Shown: positions 12,131-23,545 of the stretch, one piece after another
Numbering within the stretch: position 1 is the stretch's first letter
Layout of the letters: each line of letters opens with the position of its first letter
Origin: Arthrinium phaeospermum
Taxonomy: Eukaryota > Ascomycota > Sordariomycetes > Amphisphaeriales > Apiosporaceae
Reading direction: 5' to 3'
DNA: 64,000 bases
Assembly: GCA_006503535.1 (NCBI GenBank)
Contig: QYRS01000011.1
Location: 1,240,001 to 1,304,000, forward strand
Position numbers and translations under genes: made by a program
The notes under the pieces: generated by a model
Told to the model about the DNA's origin: nothing
Database searches by the model: none
The model's input: the letters and a program-made list of their open reading frames with translations, nothing else

Positions 12131-15100
12131 TTAGGCTCTGACCGCCTGTATAGGAGGGCTGGGAAGTCGCTCAATAGCGCCATTCTTATCGTTGGTGGCT
12201 GCCTTTTGATCCTCGTCCGTTTCGTCTATCGGCGAGCTGGGCGGTTCGGGGGTGTAGAACTGCGCTTGCCTCGGCATATCCATGTCAAGTCCGAGACCCG
12301 TCTTGTCGTGTTCTTTTCCATCTTCCTCGTCCTCCTCCTCGTCGGCCGACCCATCCTCCACAGGGGGCAAGGGGCTACGGCGGCCCTCCGAAAAGCTTAG
12401 TGCCGCATCGCTATCGTCGTCCGAGGGGACCGTCAGGCCACGGTGCGTAGAGTACTTGCGGTGTAGCTCGCGGAATGACCGGGCGGTGGCAGTGCTGGCG
12501 CTAGCTGCTGACGATCGGCGTTCCTTTGCGCCGTGAACTGCCCCTTCAGCCGGATCGATTTCGATGATGGAGTGAAAGTCATCGTCGACGCTGGCCGGTG
12601 ACAAGATCGGATCGTCAATGACAGATTGCTTACGCTGGCGTATGCGGTCCTCTGAAGTCATGTTCTGAAGGCTTGAACCAAACTCAATGACCGACGCCTT
12701 CTTGCCGTGCACCGTGAAGCTGCCAGCTCTCGCCAAAATGTCTTCGCGAGCAGTGTCCTCTGCCAGGCCTCCGCTAGATGCCGAATCTTTGCCCTTCCGA
12801 CCCCGGTGATGCGAAAGATGGCCCGCACCCTCCCTGAGCGTACGCTGAAGGCTACGACGAATCTTGCTGCGCTCGAGCCTATCCTTGTCGGCGACAGTTC
12901 CAGCGCTCGTCTTGGATCGCTCAGGGGTGTTGTCGGACGCCATAAGAGATGATGTAGGGCGGTGGTCTGGCGTATGTGAGCCCTCTACCTCAAGCAGACC
13001 GGCCTGTTCAAGCACGTGCCGCTCTCCTTCATCCTCTTCTGGGTGTTCTTCGTACTTCCTTCTCTCCCTTTCTGTTGTTGAGAGATGGGACGGGATACGC
13101 GTTGCCGACGACCCAACCGCCAGATGGGACGAAGTAGCACTTGATATGGAAGACTTCCTCATGCCTGGTCGCTCCGGACGTTCCGGGCTCAGGGTTACAG
13201 CATCGTGTGGCTGTTGTACTTGCGGCAACGGCAGGCCCGAGGAGCTGGTCGGTGGTGTTTGGAAGATTTCGGTTATAGGGGAGTCTGGCTCGAGCGTGTT
13301 TGCCTGGGCAGGGATCGTAGGGGGCGGTAAGAGAGGACTTTGCTGCTGACTGAATTTGGAGCTCGCTTTAGATTTTTTGTGCGAGAGAGTTGGCGGCTCG
13401 ACCGGTGCAGTCGTTTCCACCATAAACTCGCTGAGGTCACCATTCACATCCTTGTCTTCCTGGAGATCAAGCTGGAGGATGTCGCGATGACACTTCAGCC
13501 TCCAGATTTCGGTACGCGACCACTTGAGCTGGGCTATGATCTTGGCCGCACCACCGCGGACCGCATCCCGGGTCTTTTCTTGTATGGGCGCCAGGATTAT
13601 CAGATGGCGAGCATTTTGAAGCTGACTGTCCAGATGCTTCTCTGCTGCCTGGAGTTTCTCCTCTGCCTCGCTGATTCGCTGTTCCATGACCTCGCGGCGG
13701 GCAACCAGGATGTCTTGGGCCATCTTCTGGTCGATGCGGCTGCGGTTGATGCTGACCTCGCCAGTCGGGGTTTGAATGACCTGGGTTACCTCGCTGCTTT
13801 CGAGCCTCCTGATCGCCCGTCGGCCTTGGCCCTCATAGTTGCCACCAATGAGCCCGCGCATACGCACGCCCGACGTCCTAAACGCAGCTGCATAATTCAA
13901 CTTGGCCAGCCAGTCATTCCTGTCCTCCTCACTTTGAGCCAGGAGAACTTCCTCGAGGCCGCCGTGCCTCACATATACGAATGAGTTCTTGTGTTTCTTG
14001 TATGACAAATCATACAGCGCCACGGCTCCGTCGGTCGACATCAAAGCATCGGGCTTGAATTGTTCGAGGGGCGGATTGAAGGTGAGAGGGCTCCCGTCAT
14101 GGCCAGACTTCAAATGTGTCTCGTACTGGTGTATGAGACTCTTTATCCACGCAGTGTTGCGAAAGAAGTAGAGCTGGGCGCCCGTAAGAATTGCGCCCCA
14201 TTCTTGCCACGGAGACCGTGCCTTCTTTTCTTCTGGTCTTTCCTCCACAATATACCGACTTTCGTTATTTTGATATCGACGATACCAGGATGGGCCTCTT
14301 GTGGGTTGGACAGGGTCTTTTCTGTCATGAAAGCGTCGGGCCTTGATCTGGCCGAGACGATCTGAAGCACGCCTGTCCGGAAGAATGTTTTTTGAAGCTC
14401 CTTCACATTCAGGCTTTTCGCAGTACCCATGTAGCTGAAATGATCCTCGAGGGGAATTTGGTCCTTGAGCGGAGGCCGTAATGAATCAAGCTTGCCGTCC
14501 AGGATTATGGTATAGGGGTCGATGGGGTCCTTTGACCTCTTGAGCGATTCTGGTGTGCCGTTGGGAAATACTGCGGTCTTCTTTTTGCTCAGTTTGTGGC
14601 CGAGGCGTTCCCCGTTGACATCCAGATCATCCTCAACGTGGATGAAAGGGGTATATGTGATATTATCGTAAAAACATTCCAAAACATCATCGAAAATACC
14701 CTCCCCGCGAGTGTTCTTCAGGTAGTCTGGCTTCTGCATCTTGTATTTGTTGTTCTTGTTGAAAACATCCGTGTGAAGGATGAGCAATGAAAAGGCTATG
14801 AAGTATGCCTGGTCAGGTGTGGAGTAGATTCCTGGGTTGCATTCGTGGTAGCGATTCGCGAAAGCCTGAAGGAACCTGTCGATCTGCTGCGTCTCCTTGG
14901 GTAACTCGGCCTCCATCAAGAGTTTCCGGATCGCTATATCCATGGGTTCTTCAAAGAAGCCGAACGTACGCATATAGCTCCGCAGGACCGCAGCCAGAAA
15001 AGGATCCGTTCCTTTAGACAAGGCACTTGCGATAGTACCCCGAGTGAGAACCTCCTCAAGGCGGTTCAAGTATTTCGCAGGCGTGTCGTCTTCGCGACGT

Positions 15101-16742
15101 TCAGGCATGGCTACCGGTTCCTTTTCTCTTGTGAGCTGAAGCGAATTATTCTTGGAAGCGCTGGACCCTGGCGTGGCAGGAGTCAGGGTGCCATGGCGTT
15201 GGTTATCCGGGTTCTGCCGCAGCCGACTGAGCCCCAGCAGGTCTCCAAAGCTTTTCCGGCCTGTCGAAGATGACGTGCGGGTTGTGCCAGCAAACTGGCG
15301 ATCTTCGACTGATGCCCTTCCCAACGAACTCATGGTGGACGATCGGCCCCGAAGGGTAAGAGCAGTACGCGTGGGAGACGATTGCCCGGAATTGCGAGAC
15401 CCCGGCCGAAACAGAGCCGTCGCGGGAGATGCTGACGGCTTGCCCAAGAACGTGGAGCTCTGCGAAGGCGAAGCGACGGGCGTAGCCGTCCTACTCCGGC
15501 CGCCGGTGGATGGCCGGGAGGGTCTGCGCTGGTAGATTCACGCGGGGCTAAAGAGGAGCTAGAAGCCGTTGGTTGCAAACCTGGTGCCTTATTCTTCTGT
15601 GGCAGATGGCCCATGGGAAACATGGGCTCGGGCTGCTTCTGTTTGCGACGTGGAAGACGAAAGAACGTGGTCGTGGATGTGGTCTGAGTTGTCGTGGTCG
15701 TCGTTGTACTGCCATACACACCATGGTCGCTGGCACTGCCTTCTGATCTCTCCGATTCCGAGAGCCGATTGACGGGTAAGGCCAATGCTGAACCATTCTC
15801 ATCGCCGTAAGCAGGCGGTTCTGTTTGCGACGCCGTCCGAGATGACGTCGGCCGCAGCTGTGGCTCTTTGAAAGTCACCGTCTGTTTCCCGGGCGCATTC
15901 TCGTGCGACGGCCTAGTCGATGGTGGGCCGAAGTCGCCAACTCCAGCGGTGCTCCTCCTCCTGTCCGTCTTCAGTGCCGTGTTCTTCAGGTTGAGATCCG
16001 GCTGCGACGTCCGAGGAATATCACCAGATCGTCGTATACGCATTGGGATCTTGAGGCGCGGCTTCTTGGGCGAACTGGCCTCAGCGACGGTCGGCGCTGT
16101 CGTGATAATGGCTGGTGCTAATGCAAATCCGCTGTCAGCAAGTAGTTTCAATCGGTAACAGGTGGAAAGCGCCTCCCGAATGTATAGAAATCGGTAGTAG
16201 AAAGCTAGGACCGCGTGGCAGGGGGCCTGGGACATGGAAACAAGGAAAGAATGACCTACGTCGCGGCATAGGGGTGGCTTCTCAGCTTGCTGCTGCTGTT
16301 GCTGCTGCTTAATCCTTGCCGACAACTGAGAATCAGAAGCATTGCGGAACCTCAACATGGAGAAGCGACGGTGTTTGGGTGTTTCTTCTTGCACAGGAGG
16401 CGACTCGGGTCGGGTAAACGGGTCGTCGTCGCTGGGCCGGTCGGCTGCCGCCGATATAGTTGCAGGCAATGCATTTGTTTCGGTTGAAGGGCCTTCGCCG
16501 TTGCCCAATCTACTTTCCGGGTCGCGTTCTTCTTCACTTGGTATGTCCAGCAACGGCTGAGCATTGAGTTTGGAAGAGCTAGGCCGGAGAAGAGACTCGG
16601 CGAGGGACTTTCGCGGGGCAGTCGATTGCCTCGACGGGAGGGTAGCGGCGCCTGACCCTGAGCCGGTCCCTGGGTCCAGGACGGTGTGTCGTCGCATATC
16701 CGTTTCGCTGGCCATGACGCCGCGGCGCCGGAGAAAGGGCAT
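12131..16742 (-). CDS. Sec7-PH domain Arf guanine nucleotide exchange factor (Syt1/EFA6-like)
   Basis: About 1,490 residues if joined as one gene. It activates Arf-family GTPases at membranes. The Sec7 domain (about 15050-14650) shows both signatures: LPKETQQIDRFLQAFANRY with the catalytic Glu finger, and YFIAFSLLILHTDVFNKNN. The PH domain (about 14290-13850) contains WQEWGAILTGAQLYFFRN, followed by a coiled coil (13800-13480). Long disordered Ser/Pro-rich ends include a seven-Gln run near 16300. This Sec7-PH-coiled-coil order fits yeast Syt1 and animal EFA6. A 142-bp intron is likely at 16259-16118 (GTAGGT, branch GCTGAC, TTAG). The frame breaks by one base near 16270, near 15510 and near 14225; see findings. 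The start is taken at MPFLRRRG (16742); MASETD at 16715 is possible. The name Syt1-like is inference. Confidence 0.85.
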
Positions 16743-18671
16743 GCTGAGGCTCGGCGGTGAGGTGGCCAAGGCAGTTAGGTTCTCGACATGGACCACTGGT
16801 ATTAAACGAATAAACAAGTGGACGTTGATGAGCGGCGGCAGCGGCGGGCGACGACGATGGCAGCAGCGAACTGGAAATGTCCAAGGCTAAAGCAGAGCTG
16901 TGGTTGCCGATAGGCGGTTACGTCAGGTTCCTGAAATAATCAGGGAAGCCCATTGTCTTTGCCCACAATCGCTCGCCTCAGACAGACGGACAGACAGACA
17001 GAGATACTCAAGATGCCGGGGGTCCGAATGCAAGAGACGCGGGCGTTGCAGTCGGATAACCTAGCAGGATCTGGGAGGGACTGCCGCAAGGTCGATGTGG
17101 GATGGTTGGTGGTAGTAGTAGTAAGGTTTTACTGTCGCGTTGTAGACACTGGTCTTGTCTTGACGGGCTTGGTTTAGCATGTAATTGTTCGATGGATGGG
17201 CCTCGTGCTAGCAGGTTCAGGTACCGTTCTAGCAGTGGCTGAATTCCAGGTTCCTTGGGCGATGGAACATTGAAGTGATAGGTAGCAACTGGCCGTGGTT
17301 GATTCCAGAGTCACGAACTCTCCAGGTGGGAAACTCATTTAACCATTCATTTGCATGTACGAATATCAGCACCTACTATCCATCCCAGAGGCGACAGTCC
17401 ACAGTCCAGTCTGGAGAGGTGGATGGGCATTCTCTCTCTCCTCTCTCTCTCTCCCTCTCTCACATCAGCCCAGCGCAGCCCAGCCAGCCAGTTGTCCAAC
17501 TATCCTACCCCCCTACCCCCTAGCGTCCAGGTACCTTTCCTGCATTGTATCGGTGCGGGAAGTGCAGGGCAGGCAGGTACATGGGACGGGGAGCTAGGCC
17601 AGGTACCTCGAGCGCTAGGTTAGCTCCTCATCTCGATTAGTGCCTCCCAAATGCCTACAGACACGTGCCCATCTTGGCGATACCTTCCTCTTTTCAATTC
17701 AAGGCTGGAGGCTGCATTAATTTTATTGCCAACCTTTCTTTTATCATTGGCCTGGCCACCGCTGTGGTTGGCATGTACGGTAGGTTTCCTGTGCGGCTTG
17801 GGAAGCACGTCTCATATCTCCCGGTAATATTGGCAGAGGCGACAGATACAACACACTGCAGGAAATCGATGACGGGACTCTTATCCCACTGTTTTATTCA
17901 ATGTGCAATTCCAAGGTTGCTGTACTTGTATGATATGGGACTAGCCATCGGATCCAGCGGGTTGGTTTGCGGCTCCTTTTTTTGTTCCTACAAGCATACG
18001 CGTAATATCATTGATTGCATGTATTTCCCGGTCCCCATGTCCAAATCAATTATCAACCCCACACAGCGTTTGGTATTTCGACCTCACCCTCGCTGAGATG
18101 GACACTTCCAAGGTTGTTTCTTCAGGACCCATACAATTCAACCCTTTCCTAATAACAATCGACCATGTAATAACAGCTGTTGGCGCCTTATGTACAAACC
18201 CCTATTCATTGCCTCTATTACATTTGCAACCACAAGACCGAGGACAGTATACATCGTTATTAGAGTACCTACTCTGTCCTTCGGGAGGCAGAGCTATTGA
18301 GTCCTATATATGCTGAAGATGCAATTATACCGAGACCGTAGCTATATGCGATCTGAGACTTTCCTGTACACACGGCATCCCGAGCCCCGGAATGTATTAC
18401 GCGTCTGACTGCAAAGAAAGAAAGAAAAAGAGTTGAAAAAACCACATTCGATGCCCAGGGTACGCAATCTGGTTTGATGGACCTATATTTCTTTTTAGCC
18501 TATAGCTTCCACGGTGAGTCGTGCAGCTTTTGCGATTCAGCTCGTTACATTCCATGTTTTGGTGGCACAACTGGGCATCCGAAGCGGCCGCACATCCGTG
18601 CCACCCACGACCTTCGCATCTTTCGCCCGATGTGCCTTTTCGGCACCGCTCCATTAATTTGTCACCTCGAT
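16743..18671. other. Intergenic region with a CT-rich tract
   Basis: 1.9 kb between the start of the Sec7-PH gene and the end of the SDR gene. It probably holds the Sec7-PH promoter. A CT repeat lies at 17431-17462 and a CCAGC-type repeat at about 17468-17490. The open frame at 17665-18096 has no coding character. Nothing else was recognised. Confidence 0.5.
17431..17462 (+). repeat. CT-rich microsatellite
   Basis: An imperfect (CT)n run about 690 bp upstream of the Sec7-PH start codon. Pyrimidine tracts are common near fungal promoters, but here the pyrimidines are on the strand opposite to the gene. Confidence 0.7.
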
Positions 18672-19781
18672 TCATCCGATTTTGATACCACCACCGCTGG
18701 CGCTAATCACACTGCCGGTGATCCACTTGGCTTCCGCGCTGCAGAGGAGGCCAACTACGTCGGCGATATCCTGTGGCTGGCCAAATCGTGGGATAGACTG
18801 GGCCGGGAAAAACTCCTTTTGGAACTCGGCCACCATGTCGGGGCCGCAGTTCATGACGGCCTCTGTTTGTGTTAGGCCTACGAGGACAGCATTGGCGGTT
18901 GTCCCGGCCATGAACTGGTACTGTTATACAGGTGAGAAGAAATATAGTCTCGGGTGGTAAGCAGTACCAAGAGCGGCAACATACCTTTTCTTCTTTGCCG
19001 CCAAAAGCTTGGGCCCAAGTACGACACAATGACTCTCCTGCAGACTTGCCCGCTGCGTACATAAGCTACTTCTCCAGACGAATTAGCTCATATCGCATAT
19101 TCCCGACTAGCATGCGTGAATGGGCCTCACTCAGGCACTTCCGGGACCGTTGTGGGTTCTATTAGATAGACTGACCTGCCTACTCCATGGCTGTTTTGAT
19201 CGAATCGATGAGATATAGATGATGCGGCTGTTAGGCTGGAAAAAACGCCGTCGAACAAGTTCATCCACCAGCATGACAGGTGTCTGTATGTTTCCAAGAA
19301 GACTGTGTTGGACCTCCTGGACGCTCATTTCGCCAATGACCCCCTGGAAAGAAAGGCCGGGTCAGTGATGCAATTGCCACAGAATTCATTGTCTACTGAC
19401 AGGCATTGGGTCGCAAGCACTATTGACTAAGATATCGACTCGGCCGTGGAAGGCCTCTTCTAGCTTGTTGGCGATTAATGTCGAGCAATCCAAGGAGAAA
19501 ATGTCGGCAATCAGACCAGAGATCCTTAGCTGAGCTGGTCTCTGGCGCGCAGTTTCCTGGTACGACCGAGTGACCTCGCCGTCGAGGCCCGATGATATCG
19601 AATCGATGCCGACCTCGCTTGTACACGTCCCAAGGATGGAACAACCCCGCAGGGCAAGATTCAAGGCAATTGCTCGACCGATACCGCGGGAAGCGCCAGT
19701 AATGACAGCAACATGGCCTTCCAAGTCCAGCCTATAGTTCGGTGCTGATGCGGGCGTATCTGGTTTGGACGGGGTGGCCAT
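18672..19781 (-). CDS. Short-chain dehydrogenase/reductase (classical SDR)
   Basis: Four exons, 19781-19401, 19343-19176, 19065-18985 and 18920-18672, give 292 residues. Introns are 57, 110 and 64 bp with good sites (GTCAGT/CAG, GTCAGT/TAG, GTATGT/CAG), all phase 0. Classical SDRs reduce carbonyls or oxidise alcohols with NAD(P)H. The Rossmann signature is TGASRGIGRAIA (from residue 28), the active-site Ser lies in YISSIRSKQ, and the catalytic YxxxK is YAAGK. A late VSASGGG-like C-terminal motif (ISASGGGIKIG) is typical of 3-oxoacyl-ACP reductase or tropinone-reductase-like members. The structural NNAG motif is replaced by NSAC. Substrate and pathway cannot be read from sequence and no cluster partner is adjacent. 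It has more introns than its neighbours. Confidence 0.88.
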
Positions 19782-21402
19782 TGTGCGATACGGTGATGCC
19801 TTCTGGTTCTTAGCAGTCCGTCCCGGTCACAGCTTGATGAAAGGCCGGGAGTGGTGCTGCCTGCTTTTACTTGTTTACTTTGGCTCGATGTGATAGTCTG
19901 ATCCGACGTTTATTTCAAAATTGGCGGGATGTCAAAACGAGCAACTGAGTCAATGTAACTGTCTTGGATCCATGTTAGTTATGCTTGGCCTCGAAGCAGC
20001 TTGCGGCGTTTCTTCCATTTCCGTTGACGGTGGTGCTAGTTTCACGGACTCGTGGGACATCACCTTCACATGTACATGATGTCAGCTTTATCCTGGCTGA
20101 GCTAGCCGATTAGTAAACAATGTCCCTCCAGCTATCCTACAGCCCATAATTACCTCCCGCCTTGAATCAGTTACCCTCGAGCCCTAGAGCAGTACATAAG
20201 TTTCCGACCAGACCCGATCGATTGGGTCTCTTAAGAACACCTAGTGGTACAGTACAGTAGTGGCGGGGCGACTAGTACTTCGAGAACATGCATTTCCAAT
20301 GGAATTTGACTGTTAGTATTACATACCTGCATGTAGGTACGGAGCATCAAAGTATAAGTCCTGGACGTCGGCCGTTGGTTTATTGGCGGGCAGCTCCAGA
20401 AAACGGCCTTGACCCCAACAAAGGCAATGCTCTCTTCGCACATGGAAAATTGATAATCGCATGTAGATAAGGAGGAACTTCATCAAATGAAGTAATGGTT
20501 GATGATCAAAGCCCCTGGGTGGCTTCTTAAAGGGTCTAGTTGATTTAGTTACAAAACTCCAATGCTATTCTTCGTACAGTTGGTTCCGTCAACCTCATGC
20601 CTGCTGAGCGCTGCCATTCCGAGAAAAGGTCTAGGCTACATGAGATAGATGAATGCGATGCAGACAGGCCTTGATCCAATGAGCAAGCACCTTGGGTCGA
20701 TATATGATCACTTTGGTAAGTCATTGGCAGACAGTCGCGACGGTGTACATAGGTGTTGGCATGCCCTCTTTCCACATCCTGACACCGCTCAGTAGAACTA
20801 CATATATTCTGTACGCGAGCGATCCTTCTGTTACCTACATGCCTGCTACATTGATACCCAATGAGCCGACCGCGTGAGCTGCCTCCTGCGTGGTGAAACT
20901 ACGTGCTTGTAGATCTCATGATCACGAACAGTTAAGGTTGGGTGCTGCTCAGCGAACTGCAGTGTGTTAGTGCTAGAGTGACAGTTTTACCCCGCCATTC
21001 TTAGCGCGGATACGAGACGAGACAAGCTACAAACCAAACCTGGATGCGACACTTTCCAAAGTAGGCCTAGTAGAAGAAAGAGGCAAGGAAGGCAGGAAGG
21101 CATCTTCCATCTATTTGCCCGCATTGATCTTGCCTGAACGATGTCGACGTCTGCATTCACACGTGGGAGGAATTTCTCAACTGCAGCCGACCATACTTTT
21201 CTCAATCCAATTGGGGCCTTTCAATGCCTCAAATCCGAACGCTTGCACACACATTCAATTACCTGATGTGCTTGATCCATTTGTAGACCATTTACCTTTT
21301 CATCTTAAGACAAGCTAGCTGCTATCTATCAATTCTTCAAGGCGCCTTGTCGTCACTAGTTACCGGGTATCCTTTTCAGCCACCGCGATATTCCGAGTGA
21401 AA
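19782..21402. other. Divergent intergenic region between the SDR gene and ECM14
   Basis: A 1.6-kb two-way promoter region. It is AT-richer than the genes, with scattered GTAGGTAC and TACGGAG words (near 20330-20345). No convincing open frame or RNA gene. Confidence 0.5.
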
Positions 21403-23079
21403 ATGCGGTTGCGATTCCTCGATACCCTTCCGGTCATATCTCTGCTCATCACTACGTCTCTGTCACACCCACAATATACGCCTGCTCTGAGCGTTCCACC
21501 GCCGCAATGGACGCCAGAGTCGGCCATTGCGGCCATTTCCGGTGACCCTCCTTCTCATGACTCAAAAAGCCCAGCAAGGTCGGCCTTCAGTCATATATGG
21601 AACTTGGATTTCTGGCCTTTCAGATCAGACAGAGATGATCGATGGGATGGCCACAGGTTGAGCCACCCGGATTTGTACAGAGATCAGGTCGTGCTGCGCT
21701 TTAGTCTCGGCACGCCCGACGACGAAGCTGCGCTGAGCCGAGCCGCAAGGAGAATGAACATTGATGTATGGGATTCTGGCTCCAACTTCACTGACATGAG
21801 GATTTCCGAAGGGGAGATTCGTCCCTTCCTGGGCATGCTACCGGAGTCGTTGCAATCTGCTTACAATGTCTTGATCGATGACCTGGCGAGTGCTATCGCT
21901 GCTACGTACCCGCCCACATCCAAATCTAAAGGCGAGATGGATTTCGGATTTTCTCCAAGGGACCCGATCGCCGTCGCAGACGCAACTCGGCCGAAGAAGC
22001 CTAGGGGTCATCAACCCGAGGACATCTTTTTCAGGGCTTACCAGCCATTTGAGACGATTAATACGTGGCTCTCACTACTAGATTCCATGTTCCAAGGAGA
22101 TTTGGTTGAGAAGTTCAGTATAGGGAAAACAGCTGAAGGGCGAGACATACCAGCGCTGCGCGTCGGAACCGGCCCTGAAGGTAGCAATACTGACTCGAGC
22201 ACTCGGAAAACCATCCTCATTACCGGAGGACTTCACGCAAGAGAATGGATTTCCATTAGTACTGTCAATTATCTTGCCTGGTCCTTTATAACGTCATATG
22301 GCCAAGACGACCTTGTCGACCGGATCCTCGGCGAATATGACATCGTTTTCATTCCCGTCGTGAACCCCGATGGATACGAGTACACCTGGACTGATGATCG
22401 TCTCTGGCGCAAAACGAGACAGCAGACCACGACCCCGTACTGTCCTGGTGTTGATTTGGACCACGCCTTCGGGTATCAGTGGGGTTCCGCCGAGAGCCAC
22501 ACCCAGCCTTGCTCTCTTACGTATGGAGGCGAAGGCCCCTTTCACGCGGTCGAGGCCGCGCAGCTGGCACAATGGGCGAAGAACGAAACACAGTACAACA
22601 ATGTCGACTTCGTCGCCTACTTTGACCTACATTCTTATTCGCAGCAGATCCTCTGGCCCTACGCATATTCCTGCTCTGCCAGAGTGCCCAATCTGGAGAA
22701 CATGATGGAAGTCGCCATGAATATAGCAAAGTACATGAGACTGTCCAGCGGCGACGTGTACACAGTCGACTCTGCGTGCGAGGGTGAGGTAGCGACTCGA
22801 TCCGACGCCACTCCCGACGATGACGTGGCTTCGAGCCGTCGAATCGAGCCAGCAGGAGGCTCGGCACTAGATTACTTCTTCCATGATATCAAGGCACGCT
22901 ACAGCTACCAGATCAAGCTGAGAGACACGGGGACTTATGGCTTTCTCCTTCCGCCTAGCCACATAGTCCCTACTGGTCAGGAGATGTTCCAGGCGTTGAA
23001 GTACTTTGGGGACTATTTACTTGGGAACAATGGGCACGAATGGATGCAGTCTTCTGGAAATCAGCACGTTTTGGGATAG
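21403..23079 (+). CDS. ECM14: Inactive M14 metallocarboxypeptidase-like protein ECM14 (secreted)
   Basis: A single exon of 558 residues. The N-terminus has a signal peptide (residues 1 to ~22, RLRFLDTLPVISLLITTSLS), then a propeptide-like region, then an M14 carboxypeptidase fold. Zinc ligands are present: HAREW (H278, E281) and DLHSYS (H410). Substrate-pocket motifs such as NPDGYEYTWTDDRLWRKTR are also retained. The residue that should be the catalytic Glu is Lys505, in IKLRDTGTYGFLLP. This Glu-to-Lys change is the known hallmark of ECM14 proteins, which are regarded as catalytically dead and are linked to cell-wall or extracellular-matrix organisation. The ATG at 21403 is used; a GTG six bases upstream is in frame but unlikely. 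It converges with the MAPEG gene. Confidence 0.93.
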   Translation: MRLRFLDTLPVISLLITTSLSHPQYTPALSVPPPQWTPESAIAAISGDPPSHDSKSPARSAFSHIWNLDFWPFRSDRDDRWDGHRLSHPDLYRDQVVLRFSLGTPDDEAALSRAARRMNIDVWDSGSNFTDMRISEGEIRPFLGMLPESLQSAYNVLIDDLASAIAATYPPTSKSKGEMDFGFSPRDPIAVADATRPKKPRGHQPEDIFFRAYQPFETINTWLSLLDSMFQGDLVEKFSIGKTAEGRDIPALRVGTGPEGSNTDSSTRKTILITGGLHAREWISISTVNYLAWSFITSYGQDDLVDRILGEYDIVFIPVVNPDGYEYTWTDDRLWRKTRQQTTTPYCPGVDLDHAFGYQWGSAESHTQPCSLTYGGEGPFHAVEAAQLAQWAKNETQYNNVDFVAYFDLHSYSQQILWPYAYSCSARVPNLENMMEVAMNIAKYMRLSSGDVYTVDSACEGEVATRSDATPDDDVASSRRIEPAGGSALDYFFHDIKARYSYQIKLRDTGTYGFLLPPSHIVPTGQEMFQALKYFGDYLLGNNGHEWMQSSGNQHVLG

Positions 23080-23545
23080 TCTTCAGATAATGGTCGTCCC
23101 TTATTGGTTATCAAGATACCGGTCTCCCTGCGGATCCAGGGGCACTGCTGAAGGCTTTCGTCGATACAATATGCATTGGAGTTACGAATGCAAAGCGAGT
23201 ATCAAAGTGGTCGGTCGGGCAGACTGTTGGATTTCACATGGGCGAGGCTTATCCTACCGATGTTCATGGTTCGAAGGCGAACGGAGTTGGGGTTGCTGTC
23301 TTTGATTTAATGATTTGAACGAGCGAATTGTGCATCGCCTACATTAGGCTTTTCTCCCAAATATACCTCACAAAACAGAAGCATGAAGGCGCATATCCCC
23401 CGAGGCATATCTTGTCAGGAAGCAACGTCTTGGAGATTGAAGTATGTATATTGTTGTTACATAGGGTACTTTTTATTCTAAATCTTGCGAACGATATTCT
23501 CGTAATTCGCCCACGTAGACGCACCTTTTCACCCCCCCTTCATGC
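23080..23545. other. Convergent 3' region between ECM14 and the MAPEG gene
   Basis: 466 bp of 3' flank for both genes. A T/A-rich block at 23320-23500 fits polyadenylation regions. No gene was seen. Confidence 0.5.

Noticed and set aside
17665..18096. 143-codon plus-strand frame with hydrophobic segments
   Set aside because: No family motif, AT-rich intergenic composition, and no splice or start context.
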